Shown: positions 8,270-15,786 of the stretch, piece by piece | How positions within the stretch are numbered: position 1 is the first letter of the stretch | Layout of the letters: each line of letters begins with the position of its first letter | Origin: a bacterium | Lineage (GTDB): Bacteria > Vulcanimicrobiota > Xenobia > Xenobiales > Xenobiaceae | Assembly (NCBI GenBank): GCA_017444165.1 | Contig: JAFSXH010000095.1 | Coordinates: forward strand, 1-22,914 | Direction of reading: 5' to 3' | Length of the DNA: 22,914 nt | Notes under the pieces: model-generated | The model's database searches: none | What the model was told of the DNA's origin: nothing | What the model saw: the letters and a program-made list of their open reading frames with translations, nothing else | Translations under genes and position numbers: made by a program

Positions 8270-10105
8270 TTAGCTTCTGTGGAACAATCTCTCTAAAAGT
8301 CCCTTTTCCAATACGACACGTGTAGGTCGACCGTGTGGACAGTAGAGGGAGTGTTCAACCTTTAACATGTCGTTTACTAAACGACTCATGATCGATAAGT
8401 TCAAAGGTTCACCCGCTCTAACCGAAGCCTTGCAACTGGCCATAGCGCGGATCTTTTCTCTCAATGTTTCGCGCACATTCTCACGCCAGGAGACGCGCTC
8501 TTGAGCTAATTCTTCAACCAATTCGCGGAAAGTTTTAACGGCTCTCTCCAACGGCAGAGCGACAGGTACACTTCTCAAAGCAAAACGATCTTTACCAAAA
8601 CGCTCCAACTCGTAGCCGTACTCTAAAAATACATCTCGATTCTCTTCTAAAAATTCTCCCACTAATGGAGAGATATCTAAAAATTCAGGTATCAACAGAC
8701 CTTGAGAGCGTTGGGTTAAAGTCTTTATGTGTGAAAATTTTTCATAATTGATCCGCTCGTGGGCCGTATGCTGATCAACCAGCCACAATTTTCCTTCCAT
8801 AGTGCCAACAATAAACGTATTGTAAACTTGGCCTAAGACTTGGAACTTTTCAGATTTTTCTTCCTCACGGATTAACTCTAACTCTTTGGGCTTCTCTTTA
8901 CAGATTACTTCTATTTCTCTGGGCTCTTCTTTGTGAACGGTCTCCACTTCCTCAACTTTACGCTCAAAAATGCTCTCTGGCTCTGAAAACTTCTCTTCAA
9001 AAACAGGAACTGGTACTTCATTAGTTTCAATGTAATCGTTTTTTATAGGCTCAACATACAGAGATGAAATGTCCGTCTTGGCTTTAAACAAATGTTCTAA
9101 ATCTTTGGGCAGAACGCTGTCCGCCTTATGCTTTTCTAAAGTCTCATTGACGGTGTGATAAATTAGGGAAAAGACGGGGGTGGGATCGGCAAAGCGAACT
9201 TCCATCTTGGTAGGATGGACATTTACATCGACAAAGGCAGGATCGACGGTCAGACGCAACATACCCATGGGGAAGCGACCTCTCTCCACCAGAGGAGCAA
9301 ATCCTTCGTTGAGAGCTTGGGAGAGATTCTGCGAGCGTATGAGACGACCATTCATGACAAACAGTTGATAATTGCGCGTACTCTTGCTAAAACTGGGCTT
9401 GACAATAAAGCCGTCAAGATATATACCCTGACTCTGCCCTGAGATGGGAATAAAACTATCTACTGGCACTTTCCACAACTGAGCTAACCTAAATTGAGCT
9501 CCACTGTCAGCGGTGAAAGAGAATACCTCTTTGCCATTGGAAATTAAACGAAAAGCAACTTCCGACCAAGCCGATGCCATTCTCCCTACAAGATCGATTA
9601 TCTGTGTACTCTCCGCACTGGAAGAGCGCAAAAACTTGAGGCGAGCGGGCGTATTGAAGAAGAGATCGCGAACGGTAATCTTCGTACCCGTTATGGCTGG
9701 ACAGGGAACAATCTCCGAAGGCTGACTGCCTTCAACCTTCAAACACGCCCCTTCCATCGCCCCTTTAATGGCCGAACGTATCTCTAAACGAGATACCGAA
9801 GCTATACTGGGCAAGGCCTCTCCGCGGAATCCCAAAGTGTATAGACTTTCAAGATCCTCCCACTCCTTTATTTTAGAAGTGGCAAACCTCTGTACAGAGA
9901 GAGCGAGATCCTCTGCATTCATCCCACAGCCATTATCGCTGACACACATAAACGTCTTGCCGCCATCGCGTATCTCTACAGTTATCTGGCTAGATGAAGC
10001 ATCTAGAGAATTTTCCACCAACTCCTTAATTACCGAAGCGGGCCTATCGACAACTTCACCAGCGGCAATGCGATCAGCGACATCTTTAGCGAGGAGCTTA
10101 ATCAT
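8270..10105 (-). CDS. mutL: DNA mismatch repair protein MutL
   Basis: 611 residues. It couples MutS mismatch recognition to downstream excision. The N-terminal GHKL ATPase shows the full motif set: KELVENSLDA (Glu28, Asn32), DNGCGM (57-62), ATSKI (75-79) and GFRGEAL (92-98). A long acidic linker occupies about 340-425. The C-terminal dimerisation domain has DQHTAHERINYE at 444-455, the metal-binding motif of endonuclease-type MutL with Thr where Ala is usual. It also has an SCKASVR element with Cys558 and CPHGRP at 589. This is therefore probably a nicking MutL, as in bacteria lacking MutH. The start overlaps the end of the upstream deacetylase gene by 8 bases, indicating translational coupling. 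Confidence 0.97.
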   Translation of the reverse strand: MIKLLAKDVADRIAAGEVVDRPASVIKELVENSLDASSSQITVEIRDGGKTFMCVSDNGCGMNAEDLALSVQRFATSKIKEWEDLESLYTLGFRGEALPSIASVSRLEIRSAIKGAMEGACLKVEGSQPSEIVPCPAITGTKITVRDLFFNTPARLKFLRSSSAESTQIIDLVGRMASAWSEVAFRLISNGKEVFSFTADSGAQFRLAQLWKVPVDSFIPISGQSQGIYLDGFIVKPSFSKSTRNYQLFVMNGRLIRSQNLSQALNEGFAPLVERGRFPMGMLRLTVDPAFVDVNVHPTKMEVRFADPTPVFSLIYHTVNETLEKHKADSVLPKDLEHLFKAKTDISSLYVEPIKNDYIETNEVPVPVFEEKFSEPESIFERKVEEVETVHKEEPREIEVICKEKPKELELIREEEKSEKFQVLGQVYNTFIVGTMEGKLWLVDQHTAHERINYEKFSHIKTLTQRSQGLLIPEFLDISPLVGEFLEENRDVFLEYGYELERFGKDRFALRSVPVALPLERAVKTFRELVEELAQERVSWRENVRETLREKIRAMASCKASVRAGEPLNLSIMSRLVNDMLKVEHSLYCPHGRPTRVVLEKGLLERLFHRS

Positions 10106-10907
10106 TTTGAGCCTCTAACTCGTCTACGCGTACAAAGGAGAAGCCGCGCTCGCGCAACGTTTCAACAATCTTAGGCAAAGCCTGAGCCGTCTGGCGGCGA
10201 TCCCCTCCCCCATCGTGTAAAAGGACAATATCCCCCGCCTGTGCCCGCCGTATAACTCTACAAGCGATAACTTCAGCTCCAGGCAACTGCCAATCTCGCG
10301 GACAATTAGACCACAGGACAGCCCTTTGGGCTAATCTTTCACTCTCCCACATACTCCAAGGATAGCGCATACCGTAAGGAGGTCTAAAATAGACAGGTTC
10401 CTCTCCCAAGACAGAGCTCAGAGCCTCAATTCCGCCCCCGATCTGTCTCTTGGTCTCGCCCCAAGTACAGCTCAGAAGATTGCGATGGCTCAGAGTGTGT
10501 GAACCGAGCAAATGGCCCTCATCCTTAATCCGCTTCACTAAATCAGGATACTTTTTAACATTCTCTCCCACACAGAAAAATGTAGCCTTAACATTCAATC
10601 TAGCCAGAGTACCCAAAATCAGCGGCGTATTCTCAGGATGTGGCCCATCATCGAAAGTCAAGGCGATCTTCAATTCACTAGCCCCACCCCGTGCCAGGAC
10701 CTTTCCATAAACGGAAGAGCCCACATCGACACAAGGCTCCCAACTCGCCCCTATGCCCAAAACAGCCGCGTATCCACCGAGCAAAGCCCCCAGCGACCGT
10801 TTTCCAGGCCACAAAGCCCACACACCCAAAGCCAAAACACCAGTACCAACAACATAAGCGAGCTGGTAATTATCGTAAACCCAATCTTTTATATCCTCAA
10901 AATCCAT
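10098..10907 (-). CDS. Polysaccharide deacetylase (NodB domain), membrane-anchored
   Basis: 269 residues. Two hydrophobic stretches at about 16-33 and 38-54 suggest membrane anchoring, with the catalytic domain outside. The NodB homology domain begins at about 80. Motif 1 is TFDDGP (84-89, catalytic base and metal-binding Asp86/Asp87), motif 2 is SHTLSH (His137 and His141, metal ligands), motif 3 is RPPYG (175-179) and motif 5 is LLHDGGGD (His231). Such enzymes remove N- or O-acetyl groups from peptidoglycan, chitin-like or other glycans; the substrate cannot be told here. All key residues are present, so it should be active. It lies between a small membrane-protein gene and mutL in an apparent operon. 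No clear SD precedes the ATG at 10905-10907. Confidence 0.93.
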   Translation of the reverse strand: MDFEDIKDWVYDNYQLAYVVGTGVLALGVWALWPGKRSLGALLGGYAAVLGIGASWEPCVDVGSSVYGKVLARGGASELKIALTFDDGPHPENTPLILGTLARLNVKATFFCVGENVKKYPDLVKRIKDEGHLLGSHTLSHRNLLSCTWGETKRQIGGGIEALSSVLGEEPVYFRPPYGMRYPWSMWESERLAQRAVLWSNCPRDWQLPGAEVIACRVIRRAQAGDIVLLHDGGGDRRQTAQALPKIVETLRERGFSFVRVDELEAQND

Positions 10908-10984
10908 GCCAGGCTATTCTCAAAAATAATTCAAGCCCTGCAAAAAATAATGAAAACAAGAAGTTACAATCACATCTACTGGCA

Positions 10985-11158
10985 TTATTGGACCGAAATA
11001 AGATAATTTCCACCGATCACTACAACATAAACGAGTACCAATATTACAATCCAAGTGATCATGCTCGCCTTAGCTTCTTGCTTTTTTTTATCATCCTCGG
11101 CTTTAAAATACTGCGATACTCTTAAAGCAATCAATATTAATATTATAACTTCAATCAC
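10985..11158 (-). CDS. Small two-helix membrane protein (57 residues)
   Basis: A short frame from a GTG at 11156-11158 to a TAA at 10985-10987. The protein has a hydrophobic N-terminal segment (IEVIILILIALRVSQYF), a highly charged linker (KAEDDKKKQEAKA) and a second hydrophobic segment (MITWIVILVLVYVVVIGG), giving a hairpin topology. A GGGGG run ends 9 bases before the GTG and could pair with the anti-SD sequence. A good promoter lies about 80 bases upstream. An in-frame stop precedes the start by about 10 codons. It sits 77 bases before the deacetylase gene on the same strand, so the two are probably co-transcribed. Function unknown. The alternation of hydrophobic and charged blocks makes a chance frame unlikely, but conservation has not been tested. 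Confidence 0.65.
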   Translation of the reverse strand: MIEVIILILIALRVSQYFKAEDDKKKQEAKASMITWIVILVLVYVVVIGGNYLISVQ

Positions 11159-11238
11159 GGCAAATGACCCCCAAACAAAGTCTACTATTCAAGTAAAAAC
11201 TAAACAAATATATTTATTCTTTAAGAATTACATGTATA

Positions 11239-11266
11239 TGTATATCAAATTTTTACTAGTTGTCAA
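11239..11266 (-). promoter_or_regulatory. Sigma-70 promoter of the small-membrane-protein/deacetylase/mutL operon
   Basis: On the minus strand a perfect -35 hexamer TTGACA (11261-11266) is followed after 16 bases by TATACA (11239-11244). Transcription would begin near 11232, leaving a leader of about 75 bases before the GTG at 11158. The leader contains the palindrome TTCTTAAAGAA near 11220-11230. Confidence 0.6.
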
Positions 11267-11312
11267 CTCTTTTTATCCATTCAAATAATTAGGAAAAATT
11301 TTAGTATAAGGA

Positions 11313-12515
11313 CTATTTCCACCCAGTCTGTTTGAAATACTCTTTAAATACACGCCCATCGCTTTGCGGAACAATTAGCCAGGGTTTGCCTTTGGCAGTA
11401 TTCATATACAGGCGACTGTTATAAGGATCGCAACAGATACCTTGAGGGTCTTGTTCGATCAATTCCAAGGGAAGGCTAACTTTTTGCCAACGAGGGAGAT
11501 CACTATAGATCAAAATGTACAGACAAGAGCTATCGAAAGTGTAAATAGCCGATCCCCAAGGATTGACAGCAATGCCCTTCAACAGACTATTTCCAGAATA
11601 GGGAACTTCCAACTTAGTGAGCCATCTGCCGCCACTAAACAGACGCAAAGATCTCTTTGCTCCTTCACAAACCCAGACATTTTCACCGTATTGATCGCAG
11701 GCTAAACCACTTATGCCATCCAGTGGATCTTCATAACAAGGCAGATATTTATTACCCACCCATTGCGTTTTTGCCTGAGAGTCATCTAGTATCCATATCC
11801 CTTGATTAGCAGAATCGGCCACAAAGAGATAATTTCCCATAATGTCGCCAGCTATATCAATAAAATACGGCTTCTGTCCTCCAGTTGTATTGGGAGCTAC
11901 AAAAACATCACAATTAGTAAGTTTATTATCCACATAGACACAGCGAGCTACTTTAGCCTGTTCACCATCGGCTAACCAAACTAATCCGCGTCCAGGATGA
12001 CCCACCAAAGAAGTAGTCTTCCAAGCTCCCAAGCTCTTTGGATTATTAAAAGTTTGGTTAGAATTTTCCCAATAACTGTTGCATTTAAAGGCAATTTTAT
12101 CTTGTGGAACAGTATAGACAACCTCACTGTCATAAACATGAGAAGAGACCGAACCACAACTGGGATTGGCACATAAGACGCGCAGACGACAAGGAGGAGA
12201 ATTCTTCTTCCAAACGCTCACCTGTAAAAGACCGAACGTATCGAGAAAAGGTTTAATCTCTGCTTTCCATTTATAACCTTCATAAGGTTCAGCAAACTCC
12301 CCACTGACACTTTTAGTATATAAGTCGTTAGCAAAAGGGCGAATCTCCTCAAGTTTCTCTTGAGCCAAAAATACGGAAGTGTTAGCTGTGCGCGTATTTT
12401 TAGCCGCCTTACAACCATAAGCGTAAAGGCTAAAGAGATAAAAACTAGCTATGAAGAGGACAGTCACAGCTATTAATAGCTCTAAAAGTGAGTAGCCATA
12501 CTTTCTTTTTAGCAT
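11313..12515 (-). CDS. Pseudopilin fused to a beta-propeller-like domain
   Basis: 400 residues. The N-terminus is a class III prepilin signal, KRKYG followed by YSLLELLIAVTVLFIASF, with Gly at -1 and Glu at +5 of the mature protein. The pilin helix runs to about residue 65. A Cys-bearing region follows (CRLRVLCANPSC). From about 150 to 395 there are repeated strands with NHL/SMP-30-like signatures: GRGLVWLADGEQAKVAR, PYFIDIAGDIMGNYLFVAD, GISGLACDQYGENVWVCEG, LLKGIAVNPWGSAIYTFD and QGICCDPYNSRLYMNT. These fit a five- or six-bladed propeller. The gene is last of three minus-strand pilin-like genes, 3 bases after the preceding stop, with GGGGG in an SD position about 12 bases upstream. It is probably a tip or adhesive minor pilin; that role is inferred. 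Confidence 0.85.
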   Translation of the reverse strand: MLKRKYGYSLLELLIAVTVLFIASFYLFSLYAYGCKAAKNTRTANTSVFLAQEKLEEIRPFANDLYTKSVSGEFAEPYEGYKWKAEIKPFLDTFGLLQVSVWKKNSPPCRLRVLCANPSCGSVSSHVYDSEVVYTVPQDKIAFKCNSYWENSNQTFNNPKSLGAWKTTSLVGHPGRGLVWLADGEQAKVARCVYVDNKLTNCDVFVAPNTTGGQKPYFIDIAGDIMGNYLFVADSANQGIWILDDSQAKTQWVGNKYLPCYEDPLDGISGLACDQYGENVWVCEGAKRSLRLFSGGRWLTKLEVPYSGNSLLKGIAVNPWGSAIYTFDSSCLYILIYSDLPRWQKVSLPLELIEQDPQGICCDPYNSRLYMNTAKGKPWLIVPQSDGRVFKEYFKQTGWK

Positions 12516-12518
12516 CAG

Positions 12519-13094
12519 TTAAAGTACCCCCTTTACCTGAACCTGAGTGCGCAATTCTTCCGAACCTTTTAGAGAGATCTTTAGAAAATAGCGACCACCA
12601 CTCTTTTGAGTATCATTGGAAGTGATACTCAATCCTTCAATATCACGACCTAAAACACGTTTTAGAATAATGTGCTTGGAGGATAGACAATTAGAAATAT
12701 CGGGAATGAAACCAGATTTATAAGTTATCCTGTAAAGAATTTTGCTCTTAGGATCATAAATCAGCGACTTAGTGAATTTCCTGCCTCGACTATTGGCAGC
12801 CAAAGTATAGATAAAAGTAAAACCATCTCTGCCATTTGCGTACTTACCACCTTCACGCCAATTTATTTCAGCCGAATTAGGCCAATTTATCTTTTCACAA
12901 AAACGCAATTCTCTAGCAATCTCTTCCAAAGTTACCGACAGGGAACGAAAATCTTGAACTTTATCCTGAGATAATTTGTCAGCTCGCACCGTATCGACAA
13001 AAAGATTGCCAATCATAACAAAAATAATAAAAAATAGAGTACAAGTAATGAGCATTTCAATGAGAGTCTGCCCACGTAAAATATTATTTTTCAT
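12519..13094 (-). CDS. Prepilin, PulJ/GspJ-like minor pseudopilin
   Basis: 191 residues from the ATG at 13092-13094, chosen because GGAGGGGGAATT directly precedes it and the ATG overlaps the upstream stop (ATGA). A TTG at 13121 is rejected. The prepilin leader is MKNNILRG, then QTLIEMLITCTLFFIIFVMIG, with Glu at +5 for prepilin peptidase cleavage and methylation. The globular part has FRSLSVTLEEIARELRFC and paired strands such as KFTKSLIYDPKSKILYRI, the pattern of GspJ/PulJ-type minor pseudopilins. It is the middle gene of the three-gene set and is translationally coupled on both sides. It probably forms part of an initiating tip complex with its neighbours, by analogy with GspI-J-K. Confidence 0.86.
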   Translation of the reverse strand: MKNNILRGQTLIEMLITCTLFFIIFVMIGNLFVDTVRADKLSQDKVQDFRSLSVTLEEIARELRFCEKINWPNSAEINWREGGKYANGRDGFTFIYTLAANSRGRKFTKSLIYDPKSKILYRITYKSGFIPDISNCLSSKHIILKRVLGRDIEGLSITSNDTQKSGGRYFLKISLKGSEELRTQVQVKGVL

Positions 13095-13921
13095 AATTCC
13101 CCCTCCAAACTGCTGTCCCAAGTTATATTTTTCAGATTATCTAATTCTAAAGTGCGCGAGATAATATTTTCTCCCTTAGAAGTACTCAAAGTATTTTTGA
13201 AAACACCATTGATAATTATTCTCCCCCTAGGATCTCGTAAAATTTCAAAATAACTCTGTTGTGAATCTTCGGGAATACAGACCTTAGCCAAGGCTACATC
13301 TCCAGAGCTCAACAGGAAGGCATCTTTATATAAATTGCCTGGCGAAAGTTTCAAATTACCACTAGAAAGCAGACCACCGTACCTCTGCCAATACTTTTGC
13401 CCCGACTGGGCCAAATACCAGGCCTGCATATTGCGTTCTTGTACACCATGAAAACGATGATCGCGAGCTAACAAACTCAAGTAAGTCATTCCCAAAAGAA
13501 AAAGAATACTCACAATGATTAAAGTCATAATCAGAATACTCCCCCGCTGATTATTCCTGTAGAGAATATCTTCCTTAGCTTTAATGCGCTTTTGCCAAAG
13601 TTTTTCAGCCATCTCCAAAGCATTTTTGGCCTGCTTGAGGTACATCCCCCGCGAGCGATCATTGAGCCATTTAGCCAAACTGTCCTTGCAGGCTAACCAG
13701 CTAGAGATCTCCTTTTGGTAAACTTTGCCTAACAGTTTATTAAAATTAGCCTTAGCTGTTCTGCAACTATATTGTTTATAAAAATAGTCGAACTCATTTT
13801 GTAATTGCTCACAATGTTTATTTATATCTTCCTCCACTTCTGACCAACATTTAGACAATTCCTTAAAAGTCAACTTATCCTGATGGATCTTAGCAAAAAT
13901 ACTACAAAAACAACTGTTCAT
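13091..13921 (-). CDS. PilX/GspK-like pilus assembly protein with long N-terminal extension
   Basis: 276 residues from the ATG at 13919-13921, which has AAGGGGGGAATTTAT before it. A TTG at 14038 would add 39 residues and lacks this signal. The first 125 residues are soluble, helical and Cys-containing (CWSEVEEDINKHCEQL, LAKWLNDRSRGMYLKQAKN). Next comes NNQRGSILIMTLIIVSILFL, a hydrophobic helix like the PilX/GspK N-terminus, and then QAWYLAQSGQKYW, the typical 'A..LA.SG' element. Normally this helix follows a leader of 10-20 residues, so the extension is odd. It may be a retained cytoplasmic domain or a fused gene. It is first in the minus-strand pilin operon and divergent from the BTAD regulator. 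Confidence 0.82.
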   Translation of the reverse strand: MNSCFCSIFAKIHQDKLTFKELSKCWSEVEEDINKHCEQLQNEFDYFYKQYSCRTAKANFNKLLGKVYQKEISSWLACKDSLAKWLNDRSRGMYLKQAKNALEMAEKLWQKRIKAKEDILYRNNQRGSILIMTLIIVSILFLLGMTYLSLLARDHRFHGVQERNMQAWYLAQSGQKYWQRYGGLLSSGNLKLSPGNLYKDAFLLSSGDVALAKVCIPEDSQQSYFEILRDPRGRIIINGVFKNTLSTSKGENIISRTLELDNLKNITWDSSLEGEL

Positions 13922-14070
13922 ATAAATTCCCCCCTTGCGCAAACTATAACCACTCATTAAGAATTTTTTTGGAAAAAACAGCCGTTGTAAGTTTAATAAG
14001 TTGCGTTTAGATGGTAGAGCAGGAAAAAATCGTTCCAACTAACAACACCGACTAGATGAGGGGAGGTATT

Positions 14071-14904
14071 ATGTCAAGCGATATTTTTCAGGCTATTTTT
14101 ACTATTTTTCCAAATTTGCGCAAAGAGGATCTGCATACAGAGAAGGGATTAAAAATCTGTTTAAATTCAGACAGAGGCATTTTAGTACAAAAACCTCTAT
14201 CAGAACCGATCTGCAACACAGAGAAGAAAATAGAACTACAATCTCTAGGTACAGTAAATTTTTACATTAATGGAAAATTATTGAATAATGATCTCTGGCC
14301 ATCCAAAAAATCTAAATGGCTCTTCACCCGCTTAGTATGTGCCGATCTACCACTCTCCGCCGATCACCTAATCGCAGAATTTTGGCCCAACTCCAAAACG
14401 GATGGTTATGCCAGCTTAAATAAAACTATATCTAAGATACGCAAGCTATTCTTTGACACATACCAATGGCCCAACATAATAAATCATCGAGATAACCTAT
14501 TCAGTTTAGATAAAAATATAAGTATATCCAGCGATGTAAAATTACTAAAAGATCTGTGGAAAAAATTTCAACAAACTCCCAACTTAGAATATCTGGAGAA
14601 GATCGATCAACTCTACAAAGGCGACTTCGTCTGTGGCTGTGATCTAGATTGGTTCATAGAGATGCGCAACCATCTGGAAGACATTTATTTAGAATCAGCT
14701 CACAACTTAGCGGAAAATTACCTAAAAGAACAAGAATGGAATAAAGCACTAAAGATAGCCCAAAATTGCACTAAGCGCGATCCCTATGATTCAAAAAATT
14801 GCCAAATATTGGTACGCTCATTAATGGGCCTCAATAAACACAACCAAGCAAAAAAATATTATAAAGATTTCACAAAAAAGCTAGAAAAAGATCTGCAATC
14901 ATGA
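14071..14904 (+). CDS. SARP-like transcriptional regulator (winged helix + BTAD)
   Basis: 277 residues. The start is the second ATG at 14071 because AGGGGAGG lies 5-12 bases before it; an ATG at 14056 overlaps that SD. Residues of about 55-148 fit the OmpR-type winged helix of BTAD regulators: LWPSKKSKWLFTRLVCADLP, then LIAEFWPNSKTDGYASLNKT, then ISKIRKLF. Residues of about 153-277 fit the bacterial transcriptional activator domain: LYKGDFVCGCDLDWFIEMRN, then AENYLKEQEWNKALKIAQ and CTKRDPYDSKNCQILVRSLM. There is no receiver domain, so phosphorelay control is unlikely. It lies between the divergent three-gene pilin set and a plus-strand prepilin gene, so it may control one or both; this rests on position only. 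Confidence 0.85.
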   Translation: MSSDIFQAIFTIFPNLRKEDLHTEKGLKICLNSDRGILVQKPLSEPICNTEKKIELQSLGTVNFYINGKLLNNDLWPSKKSKWLFTRLVCADLPLSADHLIAEFWPNSKTDGYASLNKTISKIRKLFFDTYQWPNIINHRDNLFSLDKNISISSDVKLLKDLWKKFQQTPNLEYLEKIDQLYKGDFVCGCDLDWFIEMRNHLEDIYLESAHNLAENYLKEQEWNKALKIAQNCTKRDPYDSKNCQILVRSLMGLNKHNQAKKYYKDFTKKLEKDLQS

Positions 14905-14986
14905 GCAAATTTTACTTCAGAAGTTTTTTACAAAGAAATTTGTGCTGGTACTTTCAGGAAGTAACTCAAAAAATAACAACGCTATT

Positions 14987-15015
14987 TTGCTTTACGCCAC
15001 TAGTTATGCTAAAAT
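14987..15015 (+). promoter_or_regulatory. Extended -10 promoter of the prepilin gene
   Basis: TTGCTT (14987-14992), then 17 bases, then TAAAAT (15010-15015) with a TGC extended -10 immediately upstream. The predicted transcript starts near 15020-15024, at the GAGGAGG SD. That leaves a very short leader before the ATG at 15039. Confidence 0.5.
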
Positions 15016-15051
15016 CCACAGAGGAGGTCTTAGGATATATGATTACTATTT

Positions 15052-15624
15052 TTGTCACAAGAGAGAGAGAGACGCCATCGTAAATTACTAGCTTTTTCTC
15101 TGATGGAAGTGCTTATAGTCATAGCTATTATAGCTATCCTAAGTGGCATTATCGTAAAAAAATGGCACAACATGAAAGAAATAGAAGACTTTCGCTCATG
15201 CAGAGCCAATATTTTGGAAATAGTTTCAGCCCTAGAAGCCAAGAGAGTTTCTGATAACTTTTTCGAACTTGTCGGTTTTCTTTGTAATGATGGATTTCTC
15301 TACGGTGATTTCATGACCAAAGAGCAATGCGAAAAAAATCATTTACCTTTTTTAACTTGTCCATTAGGTACTGTAGATCAATATAATTCCAGCAACAATA
15401 ATCTTTCAGATATCAATGAGACATCATTCAAAAATAAATATAAGGGTTGCAGTTATGAACTTAGACTATATAACGACAGCTACACTGTATTTTGCGGCAT
15501 ACACCATCACTTGATTGATCATATAAACAGAAAAATATATTACACCTGTATGTACGAACATGTCAGCGGACAAGCACCTGGTTGGATTGGATATAAAACT
15601 ATGTTTCCAAATCAAACTAACTAG
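15052..15624 (+). CDS. Prepilin, possibly phase-variable start
   Basis: 190 residues when started at the TTG at 15052. The leader is short and very basic (QERERRHRKLLA). It is followed by FSLMEVLIVIAIIAILSGII, a type IV pilin helix with Glu at +5 and Ala instead of Gly at -1. The globular part is Cys-rich (CRANILEIVSALEAKR, FLTCPLGTVDQ, GCSYELRLYND, YTVFCGIHHH). The TTG has no SD. A better start, an ATG at 15039 with GAGGAGG at 15021-15027, lies in another frame and reaches a stop at 15081-15083. A (GA)6 tract at 15061-15072 sits in the leader, and one more GA unit would join that ATG to the pilin frame. It is 147 bases downstream of the BTAD regulator on the same strand. Confidence 0.82.
   Translation: MSQERERRHRKLLAFSLMEVLIVIAIIAILSGIIVKKWHNMKEIEDFRSCRANILEIVSALEAKRVSDNFFELVGFLCNDGFLYGDFMTKEQCEKNHLPFLTCPLGTVDQYNSSNNNLSDINETSFKNKYKGCSYELRLYNDSYTVFCGIHHHLIDHINRKIYYTCMYEHVSGQAPGWIGYKTMFPNQTN
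15061..15072 (+). repeat. (GA)6 dinucleotide tract in the prepilin leader
   Basis: Six perfect GA units encode the alternating Glu/Arg of the leader. Dinucleotide tracts of this kind can slip during replication. A change of +1 or -2 units changes which upstream start codon is in frame with the pilin. The tract is short for a highly mutable locus. Confidence 0.85.
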
Positions 15625-15627
15625 TTT

Positions 15628-15708
15628 GTAATGCGTAATTCGTAATTGTAATGAATTAATTATTTCTTTCTAAATAATTACGCATTACGAATTAAGCATT
15701 ACTAATTG
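15628..15708. repeat. Dispersed inverted-repeat element, copy A
   Basis: An AT-rich element lies between the convergent prepilin and MFS genes. GTAATGCGTAATT at 15628-15640 is the exact reverse complement of 15676-15688. An inner hairpin (AATTATTT at 15658-15665 with AAATAATT at 15672-15679) can form instead. The right side shows a roughly 14-base periodicity (GCATTACGAATTAA, GCATTACTAATTG). The core is shared with the copy at 19606-19694. It may also terminate transcription from both sides. Confidence 0.75.
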
Positions 15709-15786
15709 TTAAAGAGTAAACAAAAAGGCCACAACTGCCCCACACAAACACAACGTATCAGGCTTACAACATAAAAACGCAATGTT

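Noticed and set aside
10638..11125. Two long plus-strand frames opposite the deacetylase start
   Set aside because: They are antisense shadows of a gene with complete NodB motifs. Their composition (Pro/His/Lys-rich) is untypical.
11055..11288. A plus-strand 77-codon frame starting with a hydrophobic stretch
   Set aside because: It has no SD and lies opposite the promoter and the better-supported minus-strand small membrane protein.
14901..15083. A 60-codon frame overlapping the end of the BTAD gene (ATGA)
   Set aside because: Composition is not protein-like and it spans the prepilin promoter and SD. Only its last part, from the ATG at 15039, is of interest, as a possible alternative prepilin start.
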